Origin: WTJH01 sp049889695 | Lineage (GTDB): Bacteria > Bacteroidota > Bacteroidia > Flavobacteriales > Flavobacteriaceae | Direction: 5' to 3' | NCBI GenBank assembly: GCA_049889695.1 | Contig: JBMHCX010000019.1 | Span: 33,657-97,656 of the forward strand | Length of the DNA: 64,000 bases | Part shown: positions 8,246 through 17,541 of the stretch, in pieces | Position numbering within the stretch: position 1 is the first letter of the stretch | Layout of the letters: each line of letters starts with the position of its first letter | The notes under the pieces: generated by a model | What the model saw: the letters and a program-made list of their open reading frames with translations, nothing else | Database searches by the model: none | Told to the model about the DNA's origin: nothing | Made by a program: the position numbers and the translations under genes

Positions 8246-9302
8246 AAGCTAAATCCGTAAACAGCATTTTTGCGTTCGCATTTCGTTCGAGATGATAGCT
8301 GTAGCCTTCCAGTAATTCAATGATCTCTAAAATGTTCTGGCCGTGAATAAAAGGCGCTAGTTTTTCTATTTTAAATCCTGTCCCGGAAACGAAATGCCCC
8401 AATTGAGGCGATTGGTACGCGTGCATCAATGCAGCCCGAAACAACCGTAGTCCATAGGTTAGAAACTCTTTTTGTGTTTCACGATTCAGCTGAGCAACTC
8501 GTTCTGACCAAGAGAGGAGATCTAAGACGATTTGCTTATTCCCTCTTGCCCGAAATGCAGCCCGCAGGCCATTGATCCAAATCTCCTCAAAGCTATTCTG
8601 GTCTTTGTGTGTAGCCATTTGTAAAGCTCGGCCAATACTGCCGTCTGCTTGGAACAGTATTTCCTCTATTTGCTCTGGATCAACTCCCCTCCGATTTAGT
8701 TCTGCCTGAAGATCAAGATTATTCACCGGACCTAGAGTCGATTGCTGACAACGAGAAAGTAAGGTAGGCAGCATACGGGAGGTGTCTTCAGCAATAAGAA
8801 TAAAGTAGGTGTCCTTTGGCGGTTCTTCTAAGAGTTTTAAAAGCTTGTTGGCTGCAGAAGTGTTCAGATGTTCAGCGCCCCAAATAATACAGACCTTGCT
8901 GCCACCCTCAAATGCCCTTAAATGCATCTTTCGGTTGAGCTCTGCAACTGCCTGAACGGGAATGATCAGTTGTTTATTTCCGCTTTCTAAAAACTGCGTC
9001 CAATCCCACTGGATCCCATAAGGAGATTCGTTAATAAATCCCCGCCACGAATCCATATAATCCTCGTGCGTTTCACCACTACTTCCAATTTTAGCAAAAG
9101 GGAAGACCATGTTCAAATCTGCCCAATCTTCCCAAGAATTCTCTTTTTTGTTTAAGAGCTTCTGTGCACAGGCGAAAGCCATCTTCAAAGCACCGTAAGA
9201 AGCATGTTCAATGAAAAGCGAGGAGTGTGGAAACCTTCCTTCATCGATACTATTACGGAGGTTATCCCAAAGGTTTTTATTGCCAATAACGGTCAGATTC
9301 AT
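8199..9302 (-). CDS. holB: DNA polymerase III delta' subunit HolB
   Basis: This is a clamp-loader subunit that helps load the sliding clamp at replication forks. The 367-residue protein keeps the clamp-loader region NTSAANKLLKLLEEPPKDTYFILIAE and the SRC motif (LLSRCQ near residue 185). The Walker A loop is absent: where GxxGxGK is expected it reads EHASYGALK. The four zinc-binding cysteines of many homologues are also missing. Delta' does not need to hydrolyse ATP, so this is compatible with function. The C-terminal collar domain is present. The convergent methyltransferase overlaps its end by 47 bases. The start region lacks a perfect promoter; TATCTTTA at 9308-9315 is a near match. Confidence 0.82.
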   Translation of the reverse strand: MNLTVIGNKNLWDNLRNSIDEGRFPHSSLFIEHASYGALKMAFACAQKLLNKKENSWEDWADLNMVFPFAKIGSSGETHEDYMDSWRGFINESPYGIQWDWTQFLESGNKQLIIPVQAVAELNRKMHLRAFEGGSKVCIIWGAEHLNTSAANKLLKLLEEPPKDTYFILIAEDTSRMLPTLLSRCQQSTLGPVNNLDLQAELNRRGVDPEQIEEILFQADGSIGRALQMATHKDQNSFEEIWINGLRAAFRARGNKQIVLDLLSWSERVAQLNRETQKEFLTYGLRLFRAALMHAYQSPQLGHFVSGTGFKIEKLAPFIHGQNILEIIELLEGYSYHLERNANAKMLFTDLAFKLTRLLHQREQVEE

Positions 9303-9378
9303 GCCCCTAAAGATAATTGCTCGATAGAGAACACCTCAAAAAAGTAATTCGAATATCTTCTCTACGCTGACGAATGCT

Positions 9379-9386
9379 TAATTTTG
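9379..9386 (+). promoter_or_regulatory. -7 promoter element of pgk
   Basis: TAATTTTG matches TAnnTTTG exactly, 19 bases before the pgk ATG at 9406. Confidence 0.55.
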
Positions 9387-9405
9387 CAGCAAACCAAATG
9401 AAAGA

Positions 9406-10593
9406 ATGAAGACACTAGATCAAATTGATTTTACAGGCAAAAGAGCCGTAATCCGCGTAGATTTTAATGTTCCCCTGAACGACCAAAGAGAGGTAACAGA
9501 TGAAACTCGCCTAAAAGCCTCTTTGCCAACCCTACAATATATTCTAGACCAAGGCGGAAGTTGTGTTCTATTATCTCACCTTGGACGACCCAAGGGTTCA
9601 GAAGAAGAATTTTCTTTAAAGCACGTTGTTAGAAACCTTGAAACTTTACTGGGACAATCGGTCCAATTTTCAGCTTCTACTGTCGGACCAGCTGCCCTTC
9701 AAAAAGCAAATGCTTTACGACCAGGGGAAGTTTTACTGATGGAAAATCTAAGGTTTCATAAAGAGGAAACCGCTGGAAATGAGGAGTTTGCTAAGGAATT
9801 ATCGGCTCTAGGAAATATTTATGTCAATGATGCTTTTGGGACAGCCCACAGAGCACACGCCTCTACTACAACGATGGCAAAGTATTTTAACGGCGCTTCT
9901 TGCCCAGGCCGATTATTAGCTGCAGAAATAGAAGCAATAGACAAAGTTTTAAAAACGGGTGAGAAGCCGGTTTTAGCTATTCTAGGGGGAGCCAAAGTTT
10001 CTTCCAAAATTACCATCATCGAAAAAATGCTCGATGTTATTGATCACCTCATCATTGGAGGTGGTATGGTTTACACTTTTGCAAAAGCGCAAGGCGGCAC
10101 CGTCGGGAATTCTATCTGTGAAGATGATTATCAGGAAACAGCCTTGCGTATTTTAGAACAAGCCAAGGCCAAAAATGTAGAAGTCCATTTACCGACAGAT
10201 GTTATTGCGGCTCAAGAGTTTAACAACGACGCGCCTCAGCGTGTCTTCCCAGTGAATGCCATACCAGATGGTTGGGAAGGCTTAGATGCTGGCCCTGAAA
10301 CGATTAGCAAGTTTAATGCGGTGGTAGCCGCATCCAAAACCATCCTCTGGAATGGTCCCTTAGGTGTATTCGAATTTCCAAATTTTGCCAAGGGAACAGT
10401 CCAATTAGGTGAAGCGATAGGACAAGCTACTCAGGCAGGTGCCTTTTCACTGGTTGGGGGTGGCGATTCTGTTGCTGCGGCTAAACAGTTCGGATTAGCG
10501 GATAATATGAGTTATGTTTCCACGGGTGGTGGGGCTATGCTCGAGAGTTTAGAGGGAAAAGAATTACCAGGAATTAACGCCTTAAAAGATTGA
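9406..10593 (+). CDS. pgk: phosphoglycerate kinase Pgk
   Basis: Pgk transfers phosphate between 1,3-bisphosphoglycerate and ADP in glycolysis and the reverse in gluconeogenesis. At 395 residues it is full length. The N-terminal signature RAVIRVDFNVPLND, the substrate arginine in LSHLGRPKG, the VNDAFGTAHRAHAS segment and the nucleotide-binding GGGDSVAAAKQFG near the C-terminus are all present. Its stop codon TGA overlaps the TTG start of the following lipoprotein gene, so the two are translationally linked. Confidence 0.98.
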   Translation: MKTLDQIDFTGKRAVIRVDFNVPLNDQREVTDETRLKASLPTLQYILDQGGSCVLLSHLGRPKGSEEEFSLKHVVRNLETLLGQSVQFSASTVGPAALQKANALRPGEVLLMENLRFHKEETAGNEEFAKELSALGNIYVNDAFGTAHRAHASTTTMAKYFNGASCPGRLLAAEIEAIDKVLKTGEKPVLAILGGAKVSSKITIIEKMLDVIDHLIIGGGMVYTFAKAQGGTVGNSICEDDYQETALRILEQAKAKNVEVHLPTDVIAAQEFNNDAPQRVFPVNAIPDGWEGLDAGPETISKFNAVVAASKTILWNGPLGVFEFPNFAKGTVQLGEAIGQATQAGAFSLVGGGDSVAAAKQFGLADNMSYVSTGGGAMLESLEGKELPGINALKD

Positions 10594-11561
10594 TTAACAA
10601 AGCATTAATATTATTCTTAGTCGTTTTATCTGCCTGTAAACAGCAAGCAGCAACTTCTTATGTACCAGATTCTAGTGGTAATATTAACGCCGTAACTGTG
10701 GTTATGCCCAAGGCCGATTGGCAAGGGGAATTGGGGAAAAAAATCCGAAAAAGATTTCAAGAACCGTATGAGGGCTTGCCGTATGATGAGCCTAAATTCG
10801 ATCTTAAATTTATCCCTTCTTCGGCTTTCTCTGGCTTTGCTAAGCAGGGACGGAACATCCTCTGGTTTGTAAAAGACAGTATATCAGACTTTTCAATTAG
10901 TCAGAATTTCTTTGCACAACCACAAATAGTTGGCATTTTTCGTGCGCCCGACCCCGAAACGCAAGCTTTTTTCTGGGAAGAAAATTCTTCTCTATTAGAA
11001 CGATATTTTGTCGGACAAGAACGGGATGAGAAAAATAGACGAATCCAGAAATCTTTGGCCAATGAGTCTACTCTAGAAAAGCGTTTCGGGCTAAAGTTAT
11101 CCTATCCCTCCGCATATAAGACAGTCAAGGACACAACGAATTTTATTTGGATTGAAAAGCCGACGGCAAAAGGGCACAACAATATTTTGGTTTACAGTTT
11201 ACCCCTTTCAGCCTTCGATTACAAGCAACCCGAGCGTATTTTAGATATACGCGATTCTATCGGGAAGCTCTATGTCCCGGGACGATTGCCGAATACGCAT
11301 TTGATTTCAGAACGGGCCTATTTACCCTACTATTATGCCGAAAAATGGGAAGATCGAAAGGTGCAGATCACCAAAGCAACTTGGGAAGTAGCGAACGATT
11401 TCATGGCAGGTCCCTACGTACACATGATAGTACCAGACCCTAAAAATGACCGTTGGATCTGTATGGAAGGCTTTGCGTTTGCTCCCAACAATCCTAAACG
11501 ACCAGCTATGTTCGAACTGGAAACGATCCTAAGAAGTGTACAATGGACGAACGGGAATTAA
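10590..11561 (+). CDS. DUF4837 family lipoprotein
   Basis: A 323-residue lipoprotein. The signal peptide ends in VVLSAC with the lipidated cysteine at residue 16. The mature part begins with a short polar stretch, then VTVVMPKADWQGELGKKI, which I recognise as the DUF4837 family known from Bacteroidota. Function is unknown. The start is a TTG whose last two bases form the pgk stop, a coupling overlap. The stop shares four bases with the stop of the convergent tatA gene. It is probably an outer-membrane-anchored periplasmic protein. Confidence 0.85.
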   Translation: MINKALILFLVVLSACKQQAATSYVPDSSGNINAVTVVMPKADWQGELGKKIRKRFQEPYEGLPYDEPKFDLKFIPSSAFSGFAKQGRNILWFVKDSISDFSISQNFFAQPQIVGIFRAPDPETQAFFWEENSSLLERYFVGQERDEKNRRIQKSLANESTLEKRFGLKLSYPSAYKTVKDTTNFIWIEKPTAKGHNNILVYSLPLSAFDYKQPERILDIRDSIGKLYVPGRLPNTHLISERAYLPYYYAEKWEDRKVQITKATWEVANDFMAGPYVHMIVPDPKNDRWICMEGFAFAPNNPKRPAMFELETILRSVQWTNGN

Positions 11562-11737
11562 GCGTCTAGCTTAGGGTCTTCATCCTTGTCTTCTTCTTTG
11601 GTCGCTTTTTTAAATTCTTTTATTCCACTCCCTAAACCGCGCATTAATTCTGGTATTTTTCGCCCGCCAAAGAGCAGTAAAATAACCACAACGATTAAGA
11701 TAATTTGTGGACCTCCTGGAATACCTAAAGCAATCAT
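11558..11737 (-). CDS. tatA: twin-arginine translocase subunit TatA/TatE
   Basis: TatA polymers form the pore of the Tat system, which exports folded proteins across the inner membrane. The 59-residue product has a short periplasmic N-terminus, one membrane helix (IILIVVVILLLF), the hinge FGGRKIPELMRGLG and an amphipathic helix with a charged tail ending in DEDPKLDA. I choose the ATG at 11737. A longer reading from 11773 would put 12 residues before it, but a -7 promoter element lies between the two. tatC is not in the window. The stop overlaps that of the DUF4837 gene. Confidence 0.93.
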   Translation of the reverse strand: MIALGIPGGPQIILIVVVILLLFGGRKIPELMRGLGSGIKEFKKATKEEDKDEDPKLDA

Positions 11738-11760
11738 AGATTCTTTTTGAAAGTTTAGAA

Positions 11761-11768
11761 CAAATGTA
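11761..11768 (-). promoter_or_regulatory. -7 promoter element of tatA
   Basis: TACATTTG on the minus strand matches TAnnTTTG exactly, 23 bases before the tatA ATG at 11737. It diverges from the M23 peptidase promoter at 11824. Confidence 0.55.
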
Positions 11769-11823
11769 ACCATTTCTAGGGCATACTCCTTTTCATTTTA
11801 CATCGATATCTTTAACGGTTCCC

Positions 11824-11831
11824 TATCTTTG
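11824..11831 (+). promoter_or_regulatory. -7 promoter element of the M23 peptidase gene
   Basis: TATCTTTG matches TAnnTTTG exactly and ends only 5 bases before the ATG at 11837, so the transcript is likely leaderless or nearly so. Confidence 0.6.
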
Positions 11832-11836
11832 TCCTT

Positions 11837-12706
11837 ATGCAGCAAAAAGAAACCCGAAAACAACGCTGGATCCGTAAACTGTTGAATCGATACCGCTTGG
11901 TCATCCTCAACGAAGACACGTTTGAAGAACAGCTTCATTTTCGTTTGTCTCGGCTTAATGTAATGATAATGAGCATCTTATTAGTTACGATGATTTCCGT
12001 TGGCGTCTTTTCATTAATCGCATATACACCGATTAAAGAATATATTCCGGGTTATGCATCCTCTCAAATCAGACAACAGTCATTAGAAAATTACCTCAAA
12101 GTAGACTCGCTTCAATTTGCCTATGAGCAAAACCTGAGATATTTAAACTCCATTAAAAGCGCCTTGCGAGGAGAGCTCGATCTGACGAGCCTGAATAGAG
12201 ACAGCATACTTAAGGATACCTTCCAAAGACGATTGCCGGAAACCTTTCGAACCCAAGAAGACTCTCTTTTACGAGCCGAAGTAGAGCAAGAAGACAGGTA
12301 CAATTTCTTTGAATCTGATGCTTCAACGACGGTTAACACCTTTTTTCCTCCGGTTCAGGGAATCGTTTCTAACGGTTTTGATGCGGCCACTAGCCATTTC
12401 GCCGTTGATATTGCTGTTGAAGAGGGTGCCCCGATTAAGGCCATTGCTACAGGAACCGTTATTTTGGCCGAATGGTCTGCCCAAACAGGCTATTTTATTA
12501 TCCTTAAGCACCCAGAGGAATTACTTTCTGTATACAAACACAATAAAGAAGTCTATGTTAACCAGGGAGATGTCGTCACAGAAGGACAGGTAATAGCCGC
12601 AGCCGGAAATACCGGGGAATTAAGCACGGGCTGGCATTTGCATTTCGAACTTTGGGTTGAAGGCTATCCAATTAATCCTGAGGACGTTATAGACTTTACT
12701 GAATAA
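11837..12706 (+). CDS. membrane-anchored M23 family metallopeptidase
   Basis: A 289-residue peptidoglycan endopeptidase candidate. It has a basic cytoplasmic N-terminus, one membrane helix at about residues 43-66, a periplasmic linker with coiled-coil character, and a C-terminal LytM domain. The zinc ligands are intact: H187 and D191 in SHFAVDIA, and H267-L-H269 in GWHLHFE. It should therefore be catalytically active, unlike the EnvC-like protein at 32958. GH3 follows two bases downstream, suggesting an operon. Likely role: cutting stem-peptide crosslinks during wall growth. Confidence 0.9.
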   Translation: MQQKETRKQRWIRKLLNRYRLVILNEDTFEEQLHFRLSRLNVMIMSILLVTMISVGVFSLIAYTPIKEYIPGYASSQIRQQSLENYLKVDSLQFAYEQNLRYLNSIKSALRGELDLTSLNRDSILKDTFQRRLPETFRTQEDSLLRAEVEQEDRYNFFESDASTTVNTFFPPVQGIVSNGFDAATSHFAVDIAVEEGAPIKAIATGTVILAEWSAQTGYFIILKHPEELLSVYKHNKEVYVNQGDVVTEGQVIAAAGNTGELSTGWHLHFELWVEGYPINPEDVIDFTE

Positions 12707-12708
12707 TT

Positions 12709-14193
12709 TTGATGAAAAAATTAGCCGCCAAAATTTTTGCTGCATACATCCATCGTAAGAATCAGAAATGGATAAAAAATCCGATCTCCACACAAGAAGA
12801 GACACGGATATATTTGCAAAAAAAGGCGAACAATACCGCTTATGGCAAAGACCATAAATTTTCAGAGATCCAATCCTATGAAGACTTTAAGGCGAGCGTC
12901 CCAGTAGTCGATTATGAAGGGATTAAACCTTATGTTGAAAGAGTTGTAGAGGGAGAGTCTGATGTGCTTTGGCCTGGGCGACCGCTCTATTATGCCAAAA
13001 CCAGCGGCACTACTTCCGGCGCTAAATACATCCCGATCACACCGGAGTCTATGCCGACTCATATTAGTGCAGCTCGAAATGCAATACTGAATTACATCCA
13101 TCAGAGTGGCAATACAGCATTCGTTACGGGCAAACAGATTTTTCTACAGGGCAGCCCGGAAATGGAAGACATAAAGGGGGTTAAACTAGGACGCCTTTCT
13201 GGGATCGCGGCGCATTATGTCCCCAGTTATTTACTCAAAAACCGAATGCCCACATGGGAAACGAATTGCATTGAAGACTGGGAAACGAAAGTAGATACTA
13301 TCGTCGACGAAACACTCCCTGAAAAAATGAGCGTTATTGCGGGGATTCCCTCTTGGGTACAAATGTATTTCGAGCGTTTAATAGCAAAAGAAGGGAAAGC
13401 TGTAGGGGATATTTTTCCAGACTTTCAATTGTTTATTCACGGCGGAGTAAACTATAAACCTTATGTCCCTGTATTTGAAAAACTAATTGGCCGCAGAGTC
13501 GATCAGATTGAACTATTCCCTGCCTCGGAAGGATTTTTTGCCTACCAGGACCAACTCGACCAGGAGGGGTTGTTATTGTTGTTAAACCAAGGGATCTTTT
13601 ACGAGTTTATCCCAGTAGACTCCTTTGGAGACCCTCACCCGAAACGCATCTGGTTAGACGAGGTTGAGCTAGGGGTAAATTATGTCTTGATTTTAAATAC
13701 TACAGCGGGGCTTTGGGGCTACAACATTGGCGATACCGTCCGGTTTGTTTCCAAAGATCCTTACAGAATAGTCGTTACCGGGAGACTTAAACATTATATA
13801 TCCGCTTTTGGCGAGCATGTTATTGGGAAAGAAGTAGAGACGGCAATGGAAAATACCCTAAGCCAGCTAACAGCTAGTGTAAAAGAATTCACAGTCGCTC
13901 CTCAGATCAAACCGGCGGAAGGCCTTCCCTACCATGAGTGGCTGGTAGAGTTTGACAACCCTCCGGCAGATATGCTCGCATTCGAAAAAGTTCTCGATGC
14001 AGAAATGCAGCAGCAAAATGTATATTATCAGGATTTAATCCAAGGAAAAGTATTGCGCCCTGTTAAGATCACTGCGCTGGCTCCTCAAGCCTTTCAGCAG
14101 TATATGAAATCTATTGGTAAGCTGGGCGGGCAAAACAAGGTCCCTCGCTTGTCGAACGACCGCAAAATTGCAGATGCTCTCCAAACCCTATAA
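12709..14193 (+). CDS. GH3 auxin-responsive promoter family protein (acyl-adenylase fold)
   Basis: A 494-residue protein of the GH3 family, an acyl-adenylate-forming fold best known from plant amido synthetases. It shows the phosphate-binding TSGTTSGAKYIPIT loop (near residue 102), an adenine-binding ELFPASEGF segment and a C-terminal YRIVVTGRLKHYISAFGEHV segment. Bacterial members are widespread in Bacteroidota, but their substrates are not established. It starts two bases after the peptidase and is followed five bases on by a glycosyltransferase. The run 11837-16222 may be one envelope-related operon. I do not assign a substrate. Confidence 0.85.
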   Translation: MMKKLAAKIFAAYIHRKNQKWIKNPISTQEETRIYLQKKANNTAYGKDHKFSEIQSYEDFKASVPVVDYEGIKPYVERVVEGESDVLWPGRPLYYAKTSGTTSGAKYIPITPESMPTHISAARNAILNYIHQSGNTAFVTGKQIFLQGSPEMEDIKGVKLGRLSGIAAHYVPSYLLKNRMPTWETNCIEDWETKVDTIVDETLPEKMSVIAGIPSWVQMYFERLIAKEGKAVGDIFPDFQLFIHGGVNYKPYVPVFEKLIGRRVDQIELFPASEGFFAYQDQLDQEGLLLLLNQGIFYEFIPVDSFGDPHPKRIWLDEVELGVNYVLILNTTAGLWGYNIGDTVRFVSKDPYRIVVTGRLKHYISAFGEHVIGKEVETAMENTLSQLTASVKEFTVAPQIKPAEGLPYHEWLVEFDNPPADMLAFEKVLDAEMQQQNVYYQDLIQGKVLRPVKITALAPQAFQQYMKSIGKLGGQNKVPRLSNDRKIADALQTL

Positions 14194-14198
14194 ATGGG

Positions 14199-15248
14199 AT
14201 GCCACAAAAAAGAATTTTGATGTCGTATATGATCCGGAATTCCTTTGTCCGGAGAGACATTGAATATCTTCATCAATTAGGTCTTCCGGTGAAGGAATGG
14301 CCTTCTTTTCCACACAAAGGCACAGGCTTTGCCAGCAATCGACTACGCGAATTATTAGGGGGCTTTTTCGCCATCTGGCGATCCTCTCATGTGATTTCTT
14401 GGTTTTCAGATTATCACAGCTTTTTTCTGCTATTCTGGGCGAAACTCCTCCAACGCCCCAGTGTTGTAATTGTCGGTGGGTTTGATGCAGTTGCAGCTCC
14501 TCACTTAAATTATGGGGCCTTTTTAAGGGCTAATCTGAGGCGATGGGTCATCCGCCAAAACTATCGTATGGCTTCCCAAATTTGGGTCGTCGACAAATCA
14601 TTGGCAGAAGGATGCCCAGTGGCACATGAGCAAAACGAGGTCCGTTCTGGACTATTGAATTGGATGCCGGAACTAGCCCCTAAAATCCATACAGTTCCCA
14701 CCGGTTATGATGTCGAATTTTGGAAACCTCAAGGGCCTAAACAGCCAAAAACGGTTTTAACCGTAGGGCTGTTTACAGATCTCCGTGTGGCAGAACGCAA
14801 AGGAATCCCCTATGTTTTGGAGTTGGCCAACCATTGGCCTGACTATAGTTTTACGATAGTTGGCGATGCCAATGGAATTCTCCAAAAACACTTCGAACTT
14901 CCAAAAAATGTTACTGTTCTTAACTTGGCCACACAAGACGACCTTCTCTTCCTTTTTCAACAGCATCAGTATTACGTTCAATTTTCTTGTATTGAAGGTC
15001 TTCCAAATGTCCTTTGTGAAGCCATGCTTTGCGGATGCATTCCTATTGGAAACCCTGTTTTTGGAATTCCAACAGCTATTGGCGACTGTGGGGTTTTAGT
15101 GGACGTACGAAAATTAGCCAGCCTACAAAGCTCTATAAAAGAACAGCTTTCAGGGATGGACTCTGCTTCAGCAAGAGCCAGAATTCAACAACTTTTTGGA
15201 GCAGAAAAACGAGTAGAAAAGATTAAAAATTTTATTCAATTAAAGTAG
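14199..15248 (+). CDS. glycosyltransferase family 4-like protein
   Basis: A 349-residue protein with a GT-B fold. The C-terminal half carries a donor-binding segment typical of GT4 enzymes: VQFSCIEGLPNVLCEAMLCGCIPIG, followed by VFGIPTAIGDCGVLV. The N-terminal half has an unusual aromatic-rich stretch (HVISWFSDYHSFFLLFWAKLL) that may touch the membrane. The acceptor is unknown. The next gene is a polysaccharide pyruvyl transferase homologue, so both may decorate the same surface glycan. The start at 14199 follows the GH3 stop by five bases; an out-of-frame ATG lies at 14194. Confidence 0.85.
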   Translation: MPQKRILMSYMIRNSFVRRDIEYLHQLGLPVKEWPSFPHKGTGFASNRLRELLGGFFAIWRSSHVISWFSDYHSFFLLFWAKLLQRPSVVIVGGFDAVAAPHLNYGAFLRANLRRWVIRQNYRMASQIWVVDKSLAEGCPVAHEQNEVRSGLLNWMPELAPKIHTVPTGYDVEFWKPQGPKQPKTVLTVGLFTDLRVAERKGIPYVLELANHWPDYSFTIVGDANGILQKHFELPKNVTVLNLATQDDLLFLFQQHQYYVQFSCIEGLPNVLCEAMLCGCIPIGNPVFGIPTAIGDCGVLVDVRKLASLQSSIKEQLSGMDSASARARIQQLFGAEKRVEKIKNFIQLK

Positions 15249-15274
15249 TATAAAAAGCTTTAAGTAAATTTTTT

Positions 15275-16222
15275 ATGAAAAAAAAGATTGCGGTATTAGA
15301 CTATCCAGATTCGGATAATTTAGGGGATTTTATACAGTCGATTGCAACGGCACGACTGCTTCAAAATAAACCCTTGTATTTAGACCGTGATGAGTTGCAT
15401 CTAGGAACAACCAAGCCGACGAAGTTAATCCTTAATGGGTGGTTTATGGAAAAGCCGGAGCATTGGCCACCAGGTCCAGGAATAGAGCCTTTGTTTGTTT
15501 CGTTTCACATGAATCCTACCGCACAACAGCAAATGCTTTCCCCCGAGGGCATTGCCTATCTTAAAAAATATGCGCCTATTGGTTGTCGTGATAAGTATAC
15601 CTTAAACCTGATGCAAAAACATCAGATTCCGGCTTACTTTTCAGCTTGTCTAACGTTGAGTCTTTCCAAATCGGGTTTGGCGCGACCAGCAGATGCTCCT
15701 AAGACCGATTATCTTCTCCTTTGCAGTGCTTTGGAACGCTTAAACCCAAGGCATAACCCCTCATCGAAGGGGCTATTGGGCTTGGCGAACCAATTAAAAA
15801 ATATACAACGGTCTTTCCTTTTTCGACGGGCCACAAAGCGACTGGATAATTTTTTAGCGAAGAGGTCCTTAGCCCTAGTCCGCCGATCCCAGCTCGCTTC
15901 ACCAAAGACCTATAAGCGGGATGAGCGATTTGCATTGGCAGAAGATCAGCTGTGTTGGATTGCTCATGCAAGCCTTGTTGTTACTTCTCGAATCCATACG
16001 GCTCTTCCGGCCGCTGCCATGGGCGTCCCTGTTCTTTTTTTAAGCGATGGCCTTGAGCACCCTAACCAACAAAGCCGTCTGAGTGGATTACAGGATTTCT
16101 TCTGTACGAAGACGACCAAACAACTAGCCTCTTTGGAGGTTTCATCCATAGAAAAAACACAGGCGATAGCACCATATGTGGAGGATCTAAAAATAAAAAT
16201 CAGCGAATTTTTAAAAAAGTAG
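15275..16222 (+). CDS. polysaccharide pyruvyl transferase family protein
   Basis: A 315-residue protein that fits the PS_pyruv_trans family. The N-terminus shows DYPDSDNLGDFIQSIAT, the family's Asn-x-GD motif. The centre has YAPIGCRDKYTLNLM, the conserved region before the second domain. The C-terminal part has ASLVVTSRIHTALPAAAMGVPVLFL, the typical S-R-xH donor region. Enzymes of this family add pyruvyl ketals to sugars of surface polymers using phosphoenolpyruvate, and some members have other roles. It sits directly after a glycosyltransferase, in line with glycan modification. Confidence 0.85.
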   Translation: MKKKIAVLDYPDSDNLGDFIQSIATARLLQNKPLYLDRDELHLGTTKPTKLILNGWFMEKPEHWPPGPGIEPLFVSFHMNPTAQQQMLSPEGIAYLKKYAPIGCRDKYTLNLMQKHQIPAYFSACLTLSLSKSGLARPADAPKTDYLLLCSALERLNPRHNPSSKGLLGLANQLKNIQRSFLFRRATKRLDNFLAKRSLALVRRSQLASPKTYKRDERFALAEDQLCWIAHASLVVTSRIHTALPAAAMGVPVLFLSDGLEHPNQQSRLSGLQDFFCTKTTKQLASLEVSSIEKTQAIAPYVEDLKIKISEFLKK

Positions 16223-16269
16223 TTCAAGAAAGTGAGGAACAGTTTAAATTCGCACCAAAGCTTATAAGT

Positions 16270-17541
16270 ATGAGAATTTTAGTGGTAGGCGGCGGTGGCC
16301 GTGAACATAGTTTTTGTTGGAAATTGGCTCAAAGTTCCAAGTTAACACAACTTTTTGCAGCTCCAGGAAATGCTGGAACAGCGGAAATAGCCACCAACCT
16401 ACCCATCGGTGTAACAGATTTTGCCACCCTAAAGGAAGCCGTTTTAGGACACCAAATTCAAATGGTCGTTGTGGGGCCTGAGGCTCCTTTGGTCGAGGGG
16501 ATTGCCGATTATTTCTCTGCCGATCCACAATTGCAAAACGTCCCAGTGATTGGTCCTCAAAAAGCAGCAGCTCGGCTGGAAGGAAGCAAAAGCTTTGCAA
16601 AAAAGTTTATGCAAAAGCACCAGATTCCTACGGCTGCTTATGGAGAATTTACAGCCGATTCACTGGCCGATGGAGAAGCATTTCTGGAAAGCATGCAGTC
16701 TCCTTATGTTCTAAAAGCCGATGGCCTCGCAGCTGGTAAAGGAGTGCTGATTATTCAAGACCTTAACGAAGCCAAGTCTGCCCTTCGAAAAATGCTCCTT
16801 GAGCAACAATTTGGCGAAGCTTCTCAAACGGTCGTGATCGAAGAATTTCTTCAGGGAATAGAAGCCTCTTGCTTTGTCTGGACCGACGGTAAGAGCTACA
16901 AAATATTACCTTATGCAAAGGATTACAAAAGAATTGGCGAGGGCGATACTGGCCTGAATACGGGTGGAATGGGAGCCATTTCCCCAGTTCCCTTTTTGTC
17001 GGAGGCTCTTCGACAAACGATTGAAGAACAGATCGTAGTCCCCACGATAGATGGCTTGCAAAAAGACAACATGCCCTATGTAGGATTTGTATTTATTGGA
17101 CTGATGATTGTCGGAGATAAGCCCTATGTGATCGAATACAATGTCCGTATGGGAGACCCCGAAACAGAGGTTGTCTTACCGCGGATTCAGTCCGACCTAG
17201 TAGACATCTTTCAAGCCATGGCTAACGGGACTTTAGCTGATCAGCCACTGCAGATCGATCCGCAAGTAGCCACTACCGTGATGGCCGTATCAAAAGGATA
17301 TCCAGAAGCCTATCCGAAAGGAAAAACGATAACCGGTCTATCACAAGCAAGTCAAGCCACTGTTTTTCACGCGGGAACGCAAGTGGAACAGGATAAAATT
17401 ATCACTGCTGGTGGACGAGTGCTGGCAGCAACAGGAATGGGTGAAACAATGGAGAAGGCACTGGAAAAATCCTATACCGCACTCTCCCAAATTTCATTTG
17501 AAGGCATCAACTATCGGAAAGATATCGGCTTCGATCTATAA
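16270..17541 (+). CDS. purD: phosphoribosylamine--glycine ligase PurD
   Basis: PurD joins phosphoribosylamine and glycine with ATP in the second step of purine synthesis. The 423-residue protein starts with the glycine-rich motif MRILVVGGGGREHSF. It contains the ATP-grasp core (VLKADGLAAGKGVLI and MRMGDPETEVVLPR-like VRMGDPETEVVLPR). Length and motifs are complete. Other pur genes are not nearby. Its stop overlaps the stop of the small convergent gene at 17536 by six bases. Confidence 0.97.
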   Translation: MRILVVGGGGREHSFCWKLAQSSKLTQLFAAPGNAGTAEIATNLPIGVTDFATLKEAVLGHQIQMVVVGPEAPLVEGIADYFSADPQLQNVPVIGPQKAAARLEGSKSFAKKFMQKHQIPTAAYGEFTADSLADGEAFLESMQSPYVLKADGLAAGKGVLIIQDLNEAKSALRKMLLEQQFGEASQTVVIEEFLQGIEASCFVWTDGKSYKILPYAKDYKRIGEGDTGLNTGGMGAISPVPFLSEALRQTIEEQIVVPTIDGLQKDNMPYVGFVFIGLMIVGDKPYVIEYNVRMGDPETEVVLPRIQSDLVDIFQAMANGTLADQPLQIDPQVATTVMAVSKGYPEAYPKGKTITGLSQASQATVFHAGTQVEQDKIITAGGRVLAATGMGETMEKALEKSYTALSQISFEGINYRKDIGFDL

